DNA of 64,000 nt from Dryas octopetala. Lineage: Eukaryota > Streptophyta > Magnoliopsida > Rosales > Rosaceae. Below, one piece after another: positions 12,081 through 24,140 of this stretch; position 1 is the first letter of the stretch; every line of letters begins with the position of its first letter. The notes under the pieces are model-generated. The model did not search any database. It was not told the DNA's origin and was given only the letters and a program-made list of their open reading frames with translations. Where the stretch lies: positions 15,540,621 to 15,604,620 of the forward strand of contig OY992840.1 in the NCBI GenBank assembly GCA_963921425.1. Direction: 5' to 3'. Both the position numbers and the translations under genes were made by a program.

Positions 12081-12652
12081 CTTCCAACAGGAGTTCATGA
12101 TAGAGTATGATCATCTATTATCTCCCAAAAAAAGTTCATGATCGATCAAAATCTATCTCATGATCAAGAAGCTATATTGCTCACATATTCCATAATTGAT
12201 AATTGTATGATAGAGTGCAAACTACTTTATAAGCAATATATATCATACAATTATTTCAATGAGAAACTATTAAAGCTAGCAAAAAACGTTAATTTGAGCA
12301 CTTAGCTATTAACTCCCATCAAAAATGGGATCCATGAGAAACTATTCCATATATAGAGTCTTGAATAATTGCATCTTAACAATCTCAGCCCATTCTATTT
12401 GTACCACATCAATTTCTCCTTGAGTACGTGTATTTAATTATTTTGTTTGTATTTTATATAATTAATTTTAAAATGTTTTATTGGTGCTTAATGACTTAAA
12501 TTTAGGTACAATGAGTATATATATTCCATCTCCATCTCTCATTGCGTACTGATGAAAAATAAGACATGCTGTATACACTTGTGAGACCTATGTTTTACTG
12601 AACTAGAGCCAGCTACTCAACATTTGTAATTTGTATTCACACTCGCTACAAG

Positions 12653-12808
12653 TTTTCGATTTTAGATATTTTTTACAGAGATGATCTTTTAAGTAGGGCC
12701 TAAAAAATAGGTGATTCAGATTTTAAGATTACGGTGGGCCCAATAGGGTGATTAGTTTTGTATTAACTTGCTAACTAGTTAGGTTTAGAGCATTTATGTA
12801 TATATATT
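12653..12808. repeat. Solo arm related to the 11661-12080 element
   Basis: This stretch parallels the right arm of the preceding element in order and spacing. Shared phrases include GATTTTAGATATTTTTTACA-like text, GCCTAAAAAATAG, TTTAAGATTAC, GGTGGGCCCAA and TTTAGAGCAT. It lacks an opposing arm. Confidence 0.6.
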
Positions 12809-14860
12809 CTTTTCGTTGAGGTAATATCTCATTTTAGACATAGTAAGGTATCACTAGCTTGTAGAATTTATTTTGCATTATAGTTCTCGAAATCATCTAT
12901 TTTTTTAAGTTTTTATACAATGACCATCTTTGCAAATAAAATATTAAATAAATAAACATATATTTGCATGCTTTTCCTTTCTTTCCCTTTCTCGGTAAGC
13001 ATTCGATCGACTCATCCTTTACCTAATTTTGTAAACTTCCATCACTAATCAATTGCTTGAATCACTTTCTAAATTCTCCACTAGTTCAATTATTGGATGC
13101 ATGCTTCGGTCAGAACAGAACCATATCCAATCTTTATGAACATATCTAACGAGGAAGCACAAAATGGGTTTGAGTTACAAAAAAAAACAAACTAATTGAA
13201 TTATCAAAGAAAAGGTCAGATCCAAATACATGCAATCTAACAATCGATTGGCAATGATAAGACATCAAACAGATTTAGCGCCGCGAATGCATCATGACCT
13301 GAATCTAACGAATTATAGTAATATAAAAAAATAATAAACTTGAAGAAGCACATATATATATTTAGGATATGGAGCAATATTAATCTTCTTTTGTAGACAA
13401 TCTGATATTTGGACTACATATGTAGGCAAAGCTCAATACAATCAATGATTCAAATGTGAGTGCCTACGTCTTTAGTACAATATTTATATATATAGCATAT
13501 AAACAAGATAGAAAATATTTTCTTTAATAGTGAAAAGATGAACCCGTGAACATTTATAGGTCAAAAAAATATATACATATTATGAAATGGCTAAATTGTA
13601 GAAGTTTCATTCAAATTCATAATTTGACAATATAAATTTTTTTTGTTGCTAACTTCTCTTGACAAAGCAACATTCTCATTCTAAATTAATAATATATTAA
13701 TAGTCATGTAGTGATTTATCACTTGGCGCCACGTGCACGAGTTCTAAAAAAGGGGTATATATGTGGCTAACAACCACTGAATTAATAACATATGCTTCTT
13801 TATATTATTCCCTCTACGATGCTGGTCTTGATATTATATGCTGAAAAGTGGTTCTTGTTTGAGATACCAATGATGGTAGCCATGATGGTGGTCATCAATG
13901 CGACTATAAACAAACACTAGATCGCTCGATTATGGGTTAAGGAATTGCACTTTCTCTTGGTACATATTCTGCCTTTGAGCAATCATTTATTAAGTCAAAT
14001 TAATTCTATATATTTTACCAAGATATTAAACCATTAAGAATCCTAGCCGATAGATATCTTTGTGAGGAATATATATAAGTATATTTGCGTTATTCCAAAG
14101 TATATAACATATCGTGTAGTAGTGCTGACCCCTTTATAATTTTATTGTTCTGAGGGGAATTAGGAATAATACTCGCTCTTATCATATGTGCACAAAGTGT
14201 TCCATTCGAATATATATGCATGCCACAACTTTGACTTGAGCCCTTAGATTATTAGTCAATAGCTAGCCTTTGCCAACAGCTATTGAGCTGACATCGATGG
14301 CAGCGTAAGCAAACGCAGGCCCAACCAATATCTGTTTGGGTTCCCATAAGTTAGAATTGGACATATTGCCAAATGCAGCCCAATACTGATCACATGGGCC
14401 GAGCTAAAGCTTTAGGAAGAATGCGACCCAAATTGTTCCTTTTCCTTGTTCAGTTCTGGGCCTCTGGCCTTCTGGGTCTAGTCCTTATCCAACTGTCCAT
14501 TATTTCATTCTTTTTAATTTTTATGCGCGCTTTGTTTTTTCTACTTTAGTTCTATTCTCCTCTTTTAACTCAAAATGCGTATGATAATCCTTATTATAGC
14601 GTATTACTATAGGTATAATTCAGTTGGTACTCAGTAATGGAGACCTCCTTGGTAAAACCATTGATTGCAAAACATGGTAATTATGAATATTTATCATATT
14701 GGATGAATGGATAAATGGATATACGTACGAAGCTGGAAGCACGCAAGTTCCAGAAATGCACTCTGCCATTTGCACCAAACCCAACCCAACCCATCACAAT
14801 TTACAAAACACGTACACAACCCAACAAAACATAAAAATTGATGACAATGAACACCCTTCT
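12809..14860. other. Intergenic; no gene seen
   Basis: About 2 kb of AT-rich DNA with no supported gene. From about 14270 to 14480 it contains a cluster of GGCCCA words (site II or TCP-type motifs) that often mark promoters, but no obvious transcript follows on the plus strand before the oleosin. Confidence 0.45.
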
Positions 14861-14865
14861 AACCC

Positions 14866-14943
14866 CATGCAAACGCACCTCTCACCACGTATCAACATCT
14901 GTCCCAGCGCTCCACGTGTCCCCTCCCCCCTCCTCTTTAAACG
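14866..14943 (+). promoter_or_regulatory. Oleosin proximal promoter: RY-like core, ABRE/G-box, TATA-like box
   Basis: A CATGCA core at 14866-14871 is like the RY element bound by B3 factors of the ABI3/FUS3 group. CACGTGTC at 14913-14920 is a strong ABA-response element and G-box. TTTAAA about 15 bp further on, in CCTCTTTAAACGG, may act as the TATA box. The order RY, ABRE, TATA within about 150 bp of the start codon fits seed-maturation control, which is known for oleosin genes. Sites are seen; use is inferred. Confidence 0.6.
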
Positions 14944-15016
14944 GCCTCACCTCACCGCCACTCTCATCAATATAATCAGCAAACCAAGCAAAGCCAGAAA
15001 CAAAGCATCTTCAACA

Positions 15017-15646
15017 ATGGCTGACCTCCACCACTACCAACAACAACAACATCAAGAACAACAGCAAAACTACCCAAATGAGGGTTCGAAAAGCTTCCTT
15101 CCTCAAAATGGTCCCTCTGCCTCGCAAGTTGTGGCGGTGGCCACTCTGGTGCCCATTGGAGGCACTCTGCTCTTCCTTGCTGGTCTGACACTTGTCGGGA
15201 CGATCATTGTGCTCGCTCTTTCGGCCCCGCTGTTTGTTATCTTCAGCCCGGTTTTGGTCCCGGCGGCTTTGGTTATAGGGCTGGCTGTCACCGGCATTTT
15301 GACTTCGGGGGCTTTCGGGATCACGGCGCTTTCGTCTTTCCATTGGTTGGCTAACTATCTGGGTCGGATTCGCTTCCCGGAGCAGATGGAGCTTGCCAAG
15401 CACCGCCTGCAGGAGACTGCGGGTGACTTGGGCCACAAGGCTAAGGAGACTGTGAGGGACTTGGGCCAGAAGACTAAGGAGACTGCGGGGGACTTGGGCC
15501 AGAAGACTAAGGAGACTGCGGGTGACTTGAGCCAGAAGACTAAGGAAACGGGCCAGAATGTCCAGCTCAAGGCCCAGGAAGGAGAAACCGGCAGGGCCCA
15601 AGTAAACGAAAAACGCGGAAGGGCCCATGAAGGTATAAAGACATGA
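15017..15646 (+). CDS. Oleosin, oil-body structural protein with 11-mer repeat tail
   Basis: The 209-residue product coats seed or pollen oil bodies. An N-terminal hydrophilic arm rich in Gln (residues 1-35) is followed by a hydrophobic hairpin of about 72 residues starting near SQVVAVATLVPIGG. The hairpin turn carries the oleosin proline knot PX5SPX3P, seen here as PLFVIFSPVLVP. The amphipathic C-terminal arm starts near WLANYLGRIRFPEQ. It then holds four tandem 11-residue units of the type ETAGDLGQKTK, coded by four 33-bp repeats at 15413-15544, which resemble LEA group 3 repeats. An upstream in-frame ATG exists at 14699, but that extension would cross the promoter motifs and the TATA-like box, so the start at 15017 is preferred. 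The gene has no intron, as is usual for oleosins. Length is somewhat above the typical 140-190. Confidence 0.93.
   Translation: MADLHHYQQQQHQEQQQNYPNEGSKSFLPQNGPSASQVVAVATLVPIGGTLLFLAGLTLVGTIIVLALSAPLFVIFSPVLVPAALVIGLAVTGILTSGAFGITALSSFHWLANYLGRIRFPEQMELAKHRLQETAGDLGHKAKETVRDLGQKTKETAGDLGQKTKETAGDLSQKTKETGQNVQLKAQEGETGRAQVNEKRGRAHEGIKT
15413..15544 (+). repeat. Four 33-bp tandem repeats in the oleosin tail
   Basis: Four in-frame copies begin with GAGACTG and end with AAGGCTAAG or AAGACTAAG. Copies 2-4 differ at only a few bases, so the expansion looks fairly recent relative to the gene. Confidence 0.9.
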
Positions 15647-16486
15647 ATAGGTCATATAGATGTAACTGCCTTGAGGGCACTTTGCATAACTGTCGTCCAT
15701 AAGTTTTGGAGTTGGTTTAAAGTCGATCGTTGTTCTTTCTTTTATGTATTTATTTATGTTGTAATAAATGGGTGTTGTAGAAACTTTGATAGCAATCAAA
15801 GGGCTGTCTATTGTATGTTGTCGGTTGAACAAATTTTAGCAATCAAATTGTCGTTGTTCTTTGCTTAACTCATACATTACAAGCCTGAATGAATGAATCA
15901 TGGGAAATGAAATGTGAAATTTCTTCAAATAACCTCTTTTTTTCATTATGGCTAAGAGGGTTATTGGATGAAAATTTGCAAATGAAATCTTACAAGCAGC
16001 TGCATTGAAATGTCCATAATGGGGTTGGCCTTCAATGCATGGTTGATCATAAGCGTAATTGACACCTTAACTACTGCATGCTTTCAAAGGAATAAGAAAG
16101 GCAAACTGGGAAACAAAGGGAACGGACGAGGGATAAGATAGCAAGCACAAAGAAACAAGGCAGTCTCGTTCTTGCAGACGGAGGAAACAAGGTACAAACA
16201 ATACTTGACTCTCCTTTTTTAATGACTTTCACAAGTCTATGTGGTCAGACTTTTACTGTTCACCAAATACACATGAAGATGTTGTCATATATCCCTGGAC
16301 CTGCAGCTTCTAATATGTTAGATCATCTAAAGCTGATTTAGTCCATATTATAATAATTATCTTGGCCTCTTGAGGAACACAAATATAAATTTTTCATAGC
16401 AAACTAACAAACATGTAATGCCAAAACCAGAAGCTAGCTATTCTTACTCATCTTTATTTCCGTATGCCAATCATCATTATTTCACC
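15647..16486. other. Oleosin 3' region and LYK3-like promoter
   Basis: This gap holds the likely oleosin 3' UTR (to about 15870) and the upstream region of the LysM kinase gene. I see no further gene. The in-frame ATG at 16418 lies here and could add 23 residues before the signal peptide. Confidence 0.5.
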
Positions 16487-19400
16487 ATGGAAATGGCTTC
16501 TTTAAGCCTTCAATATTATCTTCTTCTCCTTCTTGTTCTCTTCACCACTGCCTATCCTAATGTTGTGTCCTCCAGTGTTGGCATAAAGTCAACCCGCATG
16601 TACCCTTTTACTTGTTCTGATTCTGATCACATTCAGAACTGCAGTTCCTATCTATATCACGTCTCTAAAGGCCATCACATAAAGGAAATAGCCACTTGGT
16701 ACTCGGTCAATGAATCAAGCATCGAACCCAAAGTCCATGTTGACCAACAAGACTATCTTGTATCTGTTCCTTGCACTTGCAGAGACATCAATGGCACCCA
16801 AATTTATTTATATGACACCCTTTACAGAGTTAAAGCAGAGGACAATATTAGGAACGTTGTGAGTGAGTTTTACAGTGGGCAGGCTTTGGATGTTGGAGTA
16901 GAAGAGCCATTTGGTGTAGGCAATATGACCAAAATTCACCTTCTTTGTGGATGTGCTGGAAAAGAATCACAGAAGGTTGTGACATACACAGTTCAAGACC
17001 ATGATACTTTATCAGAAATTGAAGGTCACCTATCTGCAAAAGAGAGTGAGATTGTGAATTTGAACCGGGATCTCACTGATAACCCAAGTTTTATAGATGT
17101 GGGTTGGGTATTGTTTGTGCCAATGGAGATGAATGGGCTTGGAGCCAACAATCAAGGTAGTGTTTTATTTTGCTCAAAATTCTATAAAGTTTAGTTTGCA
17201 TTATAAGATTGGTATACTACCTCTTCTGATTAGGGATGACTATTTGACCCAGCGAGCAGATACCCATAAAACCAAACTTATTTAAGTGAAAAATTTATCA
17301 AATTCATACCCATGTAACCCACCTATAGTATAATGGGTATTACCCTTACCCGCCCCACCAAAGTAATGAGTTATCCGAACCCAACCCAAAAACCCACCAT
17401 TCCTATTTTTTTGGTCCTGATTTCAGTTTTTTTTTTTTTTTTAAGAAATCATTTTTTGCAGAACATAATTTTTTTTTTCCACTCTTACAGTACATAGTTA
17501 TATGTTATTATGAACAATTACAATTATATATAGCAAGTGCATTTGCAATATATCAAATATTGCAACAGTTTAATTGATCCATTAGTTTTCGACCAAAAAC
17601 AAATTGATCAACTAATTTACGTTTTTCAGTTTAATTGCTCCATATGTTTTTTCTGTTTTCCTATTTTTTTTCATTCATTAGTTTAATTGCAATTGCAATT
17701 TAAATTTAAATTTTAGGTTCATTATACTTGAATTTAATGATAAAAAAAAAAATAAAAATAAAGAATTTAGATAAACCACGAGTATTATCCATACCCGTCT
17801 ATTTTTTATACGGGTATTAACATGTATACCATACCTGTCCCATTACCCAATTACCCATACAGACACTGCCCTAATAGAGTAGTAGGTACCCGCGGGTATC
17901 CAAACCCACGGGTAAAATGGCCATCCCTATTTCTGAGTTCTGAAGTTGAAGTTCCATAAAACTAACCAAATTTTCTCACTGAAACCAGGAAAGAGACGCA
18001 GATTGACTATAATTATAAGCATATTGTCAACTGTGGGTTTGCTTTCAGTGGTCACATTGGTTGTATTCCTTTTTATAAGACACAGAAACAGGAAGAACAT
18101 AGAAGAAGATCTACAGCAGCCTGTAAAGAAAGCTTTCTCAATGAAGCAACAGTTTTTCAAAAAGCAAATTGAAGGTAAGACAAATTATCAACTCCATCTT
18201 TATAAACCAGTAATGGGTTCACTTATATCAATTAATTTATAGACAAAAGAAATGTGATATAGTTGTGATTGTTGCAGAAACTTTTGAGAATGAAAGAGCA
18301 GTTATATATAGTATGGAGGACATCAATAAGGCTACAAGCAACTTTGATGAAACCAGGAAAATCGGGGAGGGTGGATATGGAAGCGTGTACTTTGGCATAA
18401 TAGGAGAACTGGTATCATAAACCATACCATTCCTGAATTCTGTCAATGAATTAAGCAAACAATTTATATTTACTTTAAACTCAGGTCTACAACCATGCAT
18501 GCCTTGTTTGAAAAACAGGAAGTTGCAATCAAGAAGATGAGGTCTAGCAGAACAAAAGAGTTCTTTGCTGAGCTCAAGGTTTTATGCAAGATACATCATA
18601 ACAATGTGGTAAGAGGAAAACAAATTTATGAAAGAAAAAGCATAGAAAGAGATGAAATTTGTTGTGACCAAGTCTTATTCTCAGGTGGAGCTGCTGGGAT
18701 ATGCCAGTGGAGATGACCATCTGTGTTTGGTATATGAGTTTGTTCAAAATGGATCCCTCAATGACCATCTTCATGACCCATTGCTGAAAGGTACACACTC
18801 ATGCTATGGATACACATGACACATCCCACTTACTAATGCTCAATTTCTAATGTGCATACATCTATTTAGCCAATTGGGTATTTTTGAGGCTCATGCACTA
18901 GAAGGGACCTGCAGGTAATCAACCTCTTTCATGGACTGCAAGAGCACAAATAGGATTGGATACCGCAAGAGGAATTGAATACATTCATGATCACACAAAG
19001 ACGCGATATGTGCACCGTGATATAAAAACCAGTAACATTCTGCTTGATCAAGGACTCAGAGCAAAGGTACACACATTAACAATTGCTAGCTAAGACTACA
19101 TTGTGAGTTTGTGTGTGATTCAGTTTGCAATTACCCCAATATTCTCTATAAACCATTCATGTTTATTTATGTGATGGCTGGTTACACAGGTAGCAGATTT
19201 TGGGCTAGCAAGGCTAGTGGAAAGGTCAAATGAAGAAGACATTGTGGCAACACACGTGGTTGGAACACCTGGTTACATTCCTCCTGAGTAAGTTTCAAGC
19301 TCATATATGCATAGTATTACTAGTTTTCTTGTGTACTTGTCAAAGAAAATAGAGGTTGAATTAGTTGTAACTTGTAAGCTTATGAATTTACCATTCACTA

Positions 19401-20018
19401 CTGTTTTGCAAGATCTGTGCTTGAGCTGCAAATGACATCTAAAACTGATGTTTATGCATTCGGAGTGGTAGTAGCAGAGCTGATAACTGGTCTGCGTGCA
19501 ATCGTTTGTGACAACAGAAAACCAACAAGGATGAAGTCACTCATTTCAGTTGTAAGCCCTCAACAAATTAGTTCAATAACAATTCTGTACTAAGCTGCTT
19601 AATGCTCATGAAAAAGATCAATTAGGGACAGTTTTCTCTTTTCTGCAGCTATATGCAGTGTTTGAAGAAAAAGATCCAGAAACTGCTTTGGAAGCTATAA
19701 TAGATGGTAACCTGAGAGGAAGCTACCCCATAGAAGAAGTCTACAAGGTTTGCTGCTGAAACTGAAATTTTAATTAATTTATTAGCACTTATATTATACT
19801 TAATATATAATCTGTTGAACTTATGCATGTCACAAACCTCATGGACTTGGCAGATGGCAGAAGTAGCAAGGAGGTGTTCGAGGGAAGAGGCAGTTAATCG
19901 ACCAGAGATGAGAGAAATTGTCCAAACACTCTCTCAAATATTGATGTCCTCAATTGACTGGGAAGCATCACTTGGAGGGAAGAGTCAGGTCTTCAGTGGG
20001 TTGTTCACTGGAAGATAA
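16487..20018 (+). CDS. LYK3: LysM receptor-like kinase, LYK3 type
   Basis: Ten exons join in frame to 612 residues: 16487-17156, 17989-18174, 18278-18411, 18519-18608, 18685-18790, 18915-19066, 19190-19287, 19413-19551, 19649-19747 and 19854-20018. A signal peptide ([12 protein letters not shown]) leads to an ectodomain with the paired CXC motifs of LysM receptors (CTC and CGC), then a membrane segment near residues 229-253. The kinase shows the glycine loop [12 protein letters not shown] (314-325), catalytic lysine in VAIKK (335), HRD (429-431) and DFG (449-451), so it should be active. The C-terminus [19 protein letters not shown] closely matches Arabidopsis LYK3. LysM kinases sense chitin fragments, lipochito-oligosaccharides or other glycans at the plasma membrane; the legume exopolysaccharide receptor EPR3 is, as I recall, in the same clade. 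The juxtamembrane part is shorter than in Arabidopsis LYK3. Intron 1 carries a hAT-type insertion. An alternative start at 16418 is in frame. Confidence 0.9.
17231..17929. mobile_element. hAT-type non-autonomous element in intron 1 of the LYK3-like gene
   Basis: The ends are inverted: TAGGGATGACTATTTGACCC on the left, and the right end reverse-complemented reads TAGGGATGGCCATTTTACCC. The subterminal regions are rich in GGGTA and TACCC words on both sides, a known feature of this plant hAT group. Flanks CTTCTGAT (17223-17230) and TTTCTGAG (17930-17937) agree at six of eight bases, consistent with an aged 8-bp target duplication. The inside is AT-rich with no transposase. Confidence 0.75.
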
Positions 20019-20987
20019 ACTAAAGGCCAAAATCTTTCATGTAAAATTACAAGTCTTTCATGTTTAACCATCCCAAAATCTTCAATGTATTGCAATTACT
20101 ATTCTTTAGTCCAAAAGAAAAAATGTGTAAGTAAATGTTGTCACACAGTGAGTGACACTGTTGCCACCCACTAGACTATGAATATGAAACCCATCTTCCA
20201 TTAACCAAAACTAAAGCTAATTACAATTTTATTCTCTTATAAAATTACTTAAATGACAAAATTTTTTTTTTTTTTTAAATATAGGACCATATATTCAACC
20301 ACTTAGCAAAGGGAGGTTGCCCCAGTTGTAAAGGAAAATGCCCCCAACAATAGAGCGGTGCTAGGGGCGTTGTGGTGATGATCATTTGAAATTAAAAGAT
20401 TAAAGTTGTGGTTAATTAATTGGTTTAGAAGTATTTTAGGAATACTAATTTTAAGGTGATGGGTGTGTTAAGTAAATTTTTTTTTTGTAAGTGGTGGTGG
20501 GAAAAGAAGTGAATGGTGATGGATGGCAATAACATCACTTTTTATCAAAAAAAAAAATCATATAGAATTTTGTCAAATTTTTTTAGTGTGACTATAACAC
20601 CACTACATAATGTAATATATTAATTTATATGTTATAATATAGTTAGATGACTGATTTATACTTTTAAGATATAATATTAATTTAATAAATATGCATGTAT
20701 AAATGTTTTTTTTTTTTTTGGCCAAAGCATGTATAAATGTATTAATATAGGAGGATTGGTAAAAAAATTACTCCAATTTCACTGGCTCCGCATGAGCCCA
20801 CTAATCAGGTCCATAGCAGGCAAAGTAGAAACATTTTGATTGGGCTCTATTTCGTGGTTGTGTGGAGTACTGCAACCCATTGTGATCATTTGACGAGAGA
20901 CAGCACGTGCGTCGCAAAGCCAACACTCGAATCCACCCAGCCAGACCCAACAGGTACGAGAAGACCCAGCATTTTAATTCATTGAAT

Positions 20988-21021
<34 letters not shown>

Positions 21022-21192
21022 ACAGCTCAGTTTTGCTTGAAATTCATTAGCATTCGAGCTCGGAAGAAACCCATTTCATTTCAGTGCTCTTTTTTAGTTG
21101 TTATGACGTAGAAAGCAAAACCAGAGCGAGAGAGATACAGCAAGAGAGAGATTTGGATATTTGTTGGATCCAAATCTCGATCCTTGATTCAA
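20019..21192. other. Intergenic and AP-1 mu leader
   Basis: This gap holds the 3' region of the LYK3-like gene, AT-rich DNA with poly-T and poly-A runs, an (ATC)n microsatellite of about ten units at 20991-21020, and the probable leader of the AP-1 mu gene. No separate gene is supported. Confidence 0.5.
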
Positions 21193-24140
21193 ATGGCCGG
21201 CGCCGCCTCGGCGCTTTTTCTGTTGGACATCAAAGGGAGAGTGTTGATTTGGCGCGACTACCGTGGCGATGTCTCTGCTGCTCAGGCCGAGCGATTCTTC
21301 ACCAAGTTCATCGAGAAAGAGGTAATCTTTCATTCTTTCCTGCTTTTGTAATATGTGTGATAATATCTTATGCTTCAATGGCAATGAAGTTTGCATCAAT
21401 TCCCCATTTGGAATCAACAAGTTTCAAGCTTTTCTTTGATACTATTTAAGGTTGCTTCGCTAAAAAGTAGCTGGGTCAATTACATTTACTGGGCCATTGT
21501 GTCTTTTTCAGGGCGAAATACAGTCCCAAGATCCCGTGGTTTATGACAATGGAGTCAGCTACATGTTCATACTGCACAACAATGTCTACTTGATGGCTGC
21601 ATCAAGGCAGAACTGCAATGCTGCTAGCTTACTGCTCTTTCTGCACCGTGTGATTGATGTACGCACTCTCAAATTCTTGGGTAGAATACTTGTAGTTGTC
21701 ATAATACCATTGCCATTCATCATCCATTATTGCCCACATTAAGATTTTCAAGTCTTTGTATTCGCTTGCTTCGGTATGCAGGTCTTTAAGCACTATTTTG
21801 AAGAGCTAGAAGAGGAATCTCTAAGAGACAACTTTGTCGTAGTGGTAATTAACTTGTAAGGTCTTTTATTAGCATAAGAAACAAACAACTTTGATGGTAC
21901 GTTATACTAATAAGGCCTTGTGCTTTTGACAGTACGAGTTACTCGATGAAATTATGGACTTTGGTTTCCCACAATACACTGAAGCGAAGATTCTTAGTGA
22001 GTTTATCAAAACGGATGCCTACAGGATGGAGGTTACACAGCGTCCTCCCATGGCCGTCACAAATGCAGTGTCTTGGCGCAGTGAAGGGATACGATACAAG
22101 AAGAACGAAGTAGGTTGATCCTCTTAGCATTATTGTTGTTGATTAATTAAACCGGGGGGGTTTTGCATCATGACGCTCTGTTCATTTTCTATCAGGTGTT
22201 TTTGGATGTGGTGGAAAGTGTCAATATACTTGTCAACAGCAACGGACAAATAATACGGTCAGATGTTGTTGGGGCCCTAAAGATGAGAACGTATTTGAGG
22301 TCATAACTTCTCTTCTTGAATTTAGTATTAAGACAAATTCTAGGAAGTAGCAACTGCATTTGCTACAAAGGAATTACCCACCTAATTAATGGGCTTCGAC
22401 CAACCCTATGATAAATGAGTTTTTGAATACAACTCCAGTATGATTATTAGCATGTTCACTTTTGAGTTAGGCGCCTGGTACTGATTAACCTAGATCCCAC
22501 CCGATTATTTAAGCTTAGTTATGTTAATTTGAGCTTGGAAAATGAATATTTATTATCTTAATATTTGATAATTTAATTGGATTTTGACCTTAGATGGTTT
22601 GATGTTTACTCTTTCATTGATAAAAGTAACTTCATCTTAGACACTGACCGGATAAACTTGCTTAATTTGTTGCAGTGGTATGCCCGAGTGTAAGCTTGGA
22701 CTAAATGATAGATTGCTTCTGGAGGCCCAAGGTCGAACAACAAAAGGGAAAGCCATTGATCTGGATGATATTAAGTTCCATCAGTATGTTGCCTTATGTA
22801 GCTAATTCATATATCTGGTGCTTCATAGATTTTTTTCTTCCTCATTATGATTGAATGCTATTATGTTTATAAGCCAAGTTACAAATCTTATCATGCTACT
22901 GCTGCTTCATATGCTAACAGCCTTTCTTATTTACTTTTTGTAGGTGTGTACGTTTGTCTCGATTTGAAAATGACCGGACTATATCCTTCATACCCCCTGA
23001 TGGAGAATTTGATCTGATGACATATAGACACGCCACTCAGGTTCATTTCAAGTTATATACTTTTTCCCCCATGTTTATAAATTCTTGTTAATTTTTTTCG
23101 TAACTAAAGGGAGCATAAATTAATCAGTTGGTGGAGCTCCAACCTTGATTTACATTTATGTTTATTTTTGCACAAAATATAAAGCAGGAAAGACCATTTG
23201 TTTTTTGAATTGGTTTAGGTAAAGCCTCTTATCTGGGTGGAAGCACAAGTTGAAAAACATTCTAAAAGTCGTTTTGAAATCATGGTAAAAGCAAGGAGCC
23301 AGTTTAAGGAGCGCAGGTAAAAGCATTGATACATCTTCTGTATTGTAAAAATTCACTTTAAGGATTTCTATAGATTGCAATAGTTCTTTCTTTTTTGGGG
23401 TAGTATCCTCACTCTTGTTTTATGTTGAATCCATTAGAAAGAATGGTTTAGGCTCTAAATTACAACTGTTGACAGCTTAACGAAACCACTTAATTTTTTT
23501 ACTCATTAACAGTCCATTCATGAGTGCCATTATCAGAATTTCTTACTGTAAGCTCCGGTTACTTGGTACAGCACGGCTACAAGTGTCGAAATAGATATTC
23601 CTGTGCCTGCTGATGCTACAAAGCCTAATGTCCGGACATCAATGGGATCTGCTGCATATGCTCCTGAGAATGATGCTCTGGTCTGGAAAATAAAATCTTT
23701 TCCTGGTAATAAGGTGAGACTTGGTCTATGGCTCCATATGCTTTATTTACATGCCATATGGTAAATTATTGATTGCAGAGACCTTCCCAAGATATTTTTT
23801 TATCTTGTTTGTAAATTAAATTGTGTAGGAGTATATGTTGAGGGCTGAATTTACGCTTCCTAGTATAACTGCTGAAGATGGAGCTCCTGAAAGAAAAGCT
23901 CCTATCCGTGTGAGGTTTGAGATACCGTATTTTACTGTCTCAGGCATTCAGGTGTGTTCTGAACGTCATTATTTGCTTGAATGAGACTCTAGCTGTGATT
24001 GGTTCACATTAATGTGCCTATTTGGCATTTGGTTCTTGTAGGTCCGATACCTAAAAATCATTGAGAAAAGTGGATACCAGGCTCTTCCATGGGTGAGATA
24101 CATAACAATGGCTGGTGAATATGAACTGAGACTAATGTAA
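21193..24140 (+). CDS. AP1M2: AP-1 clathrin adaptor complex, medium (mu) subunit
   Basis: Eleven exons join in frame to 428 residues, the usual family length: 21193-21321, 21512-21658, 21782-21844, 21933-22109, 22196-22299, 22676-22783, 22944-23040, 23219-23316, 23572-23713, 23829-23951 and 24042-24140. The N-terminal longin-type domain (about residues 1-140, starting [20 protein letters not shown]) packs in the adaptor core. The C-terminal mu-homology domain (from about 170) binds YXX-phi sorting signals on cargo; characteristic phrases are [12 protein letters not shown] and [20 protein letters not shown], ending ELRLM. The protein acts at the trans-Golgi network and early endosome in clathrin-coated vesicle formation; the Arabidopsis ortholog AP1M2/HAP13 is needed for cytokinesis and growth. 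All splice sites are GT-AG. Paralogues AP1M1 and AP1M2 are very alike, so the number is tentative. Confidence 0.95.

Noticed and set aside
15011-15832. A 273-codon open frame antisense to the oleosin gene
   Set aside because: It is the mirror of the oleosin's 33-bp repeats and GC-rich hairpin codons. Its product is repetitive (SLLSLLAQVPR-type) and matches no family, while the plus-strand oleosin is certain.
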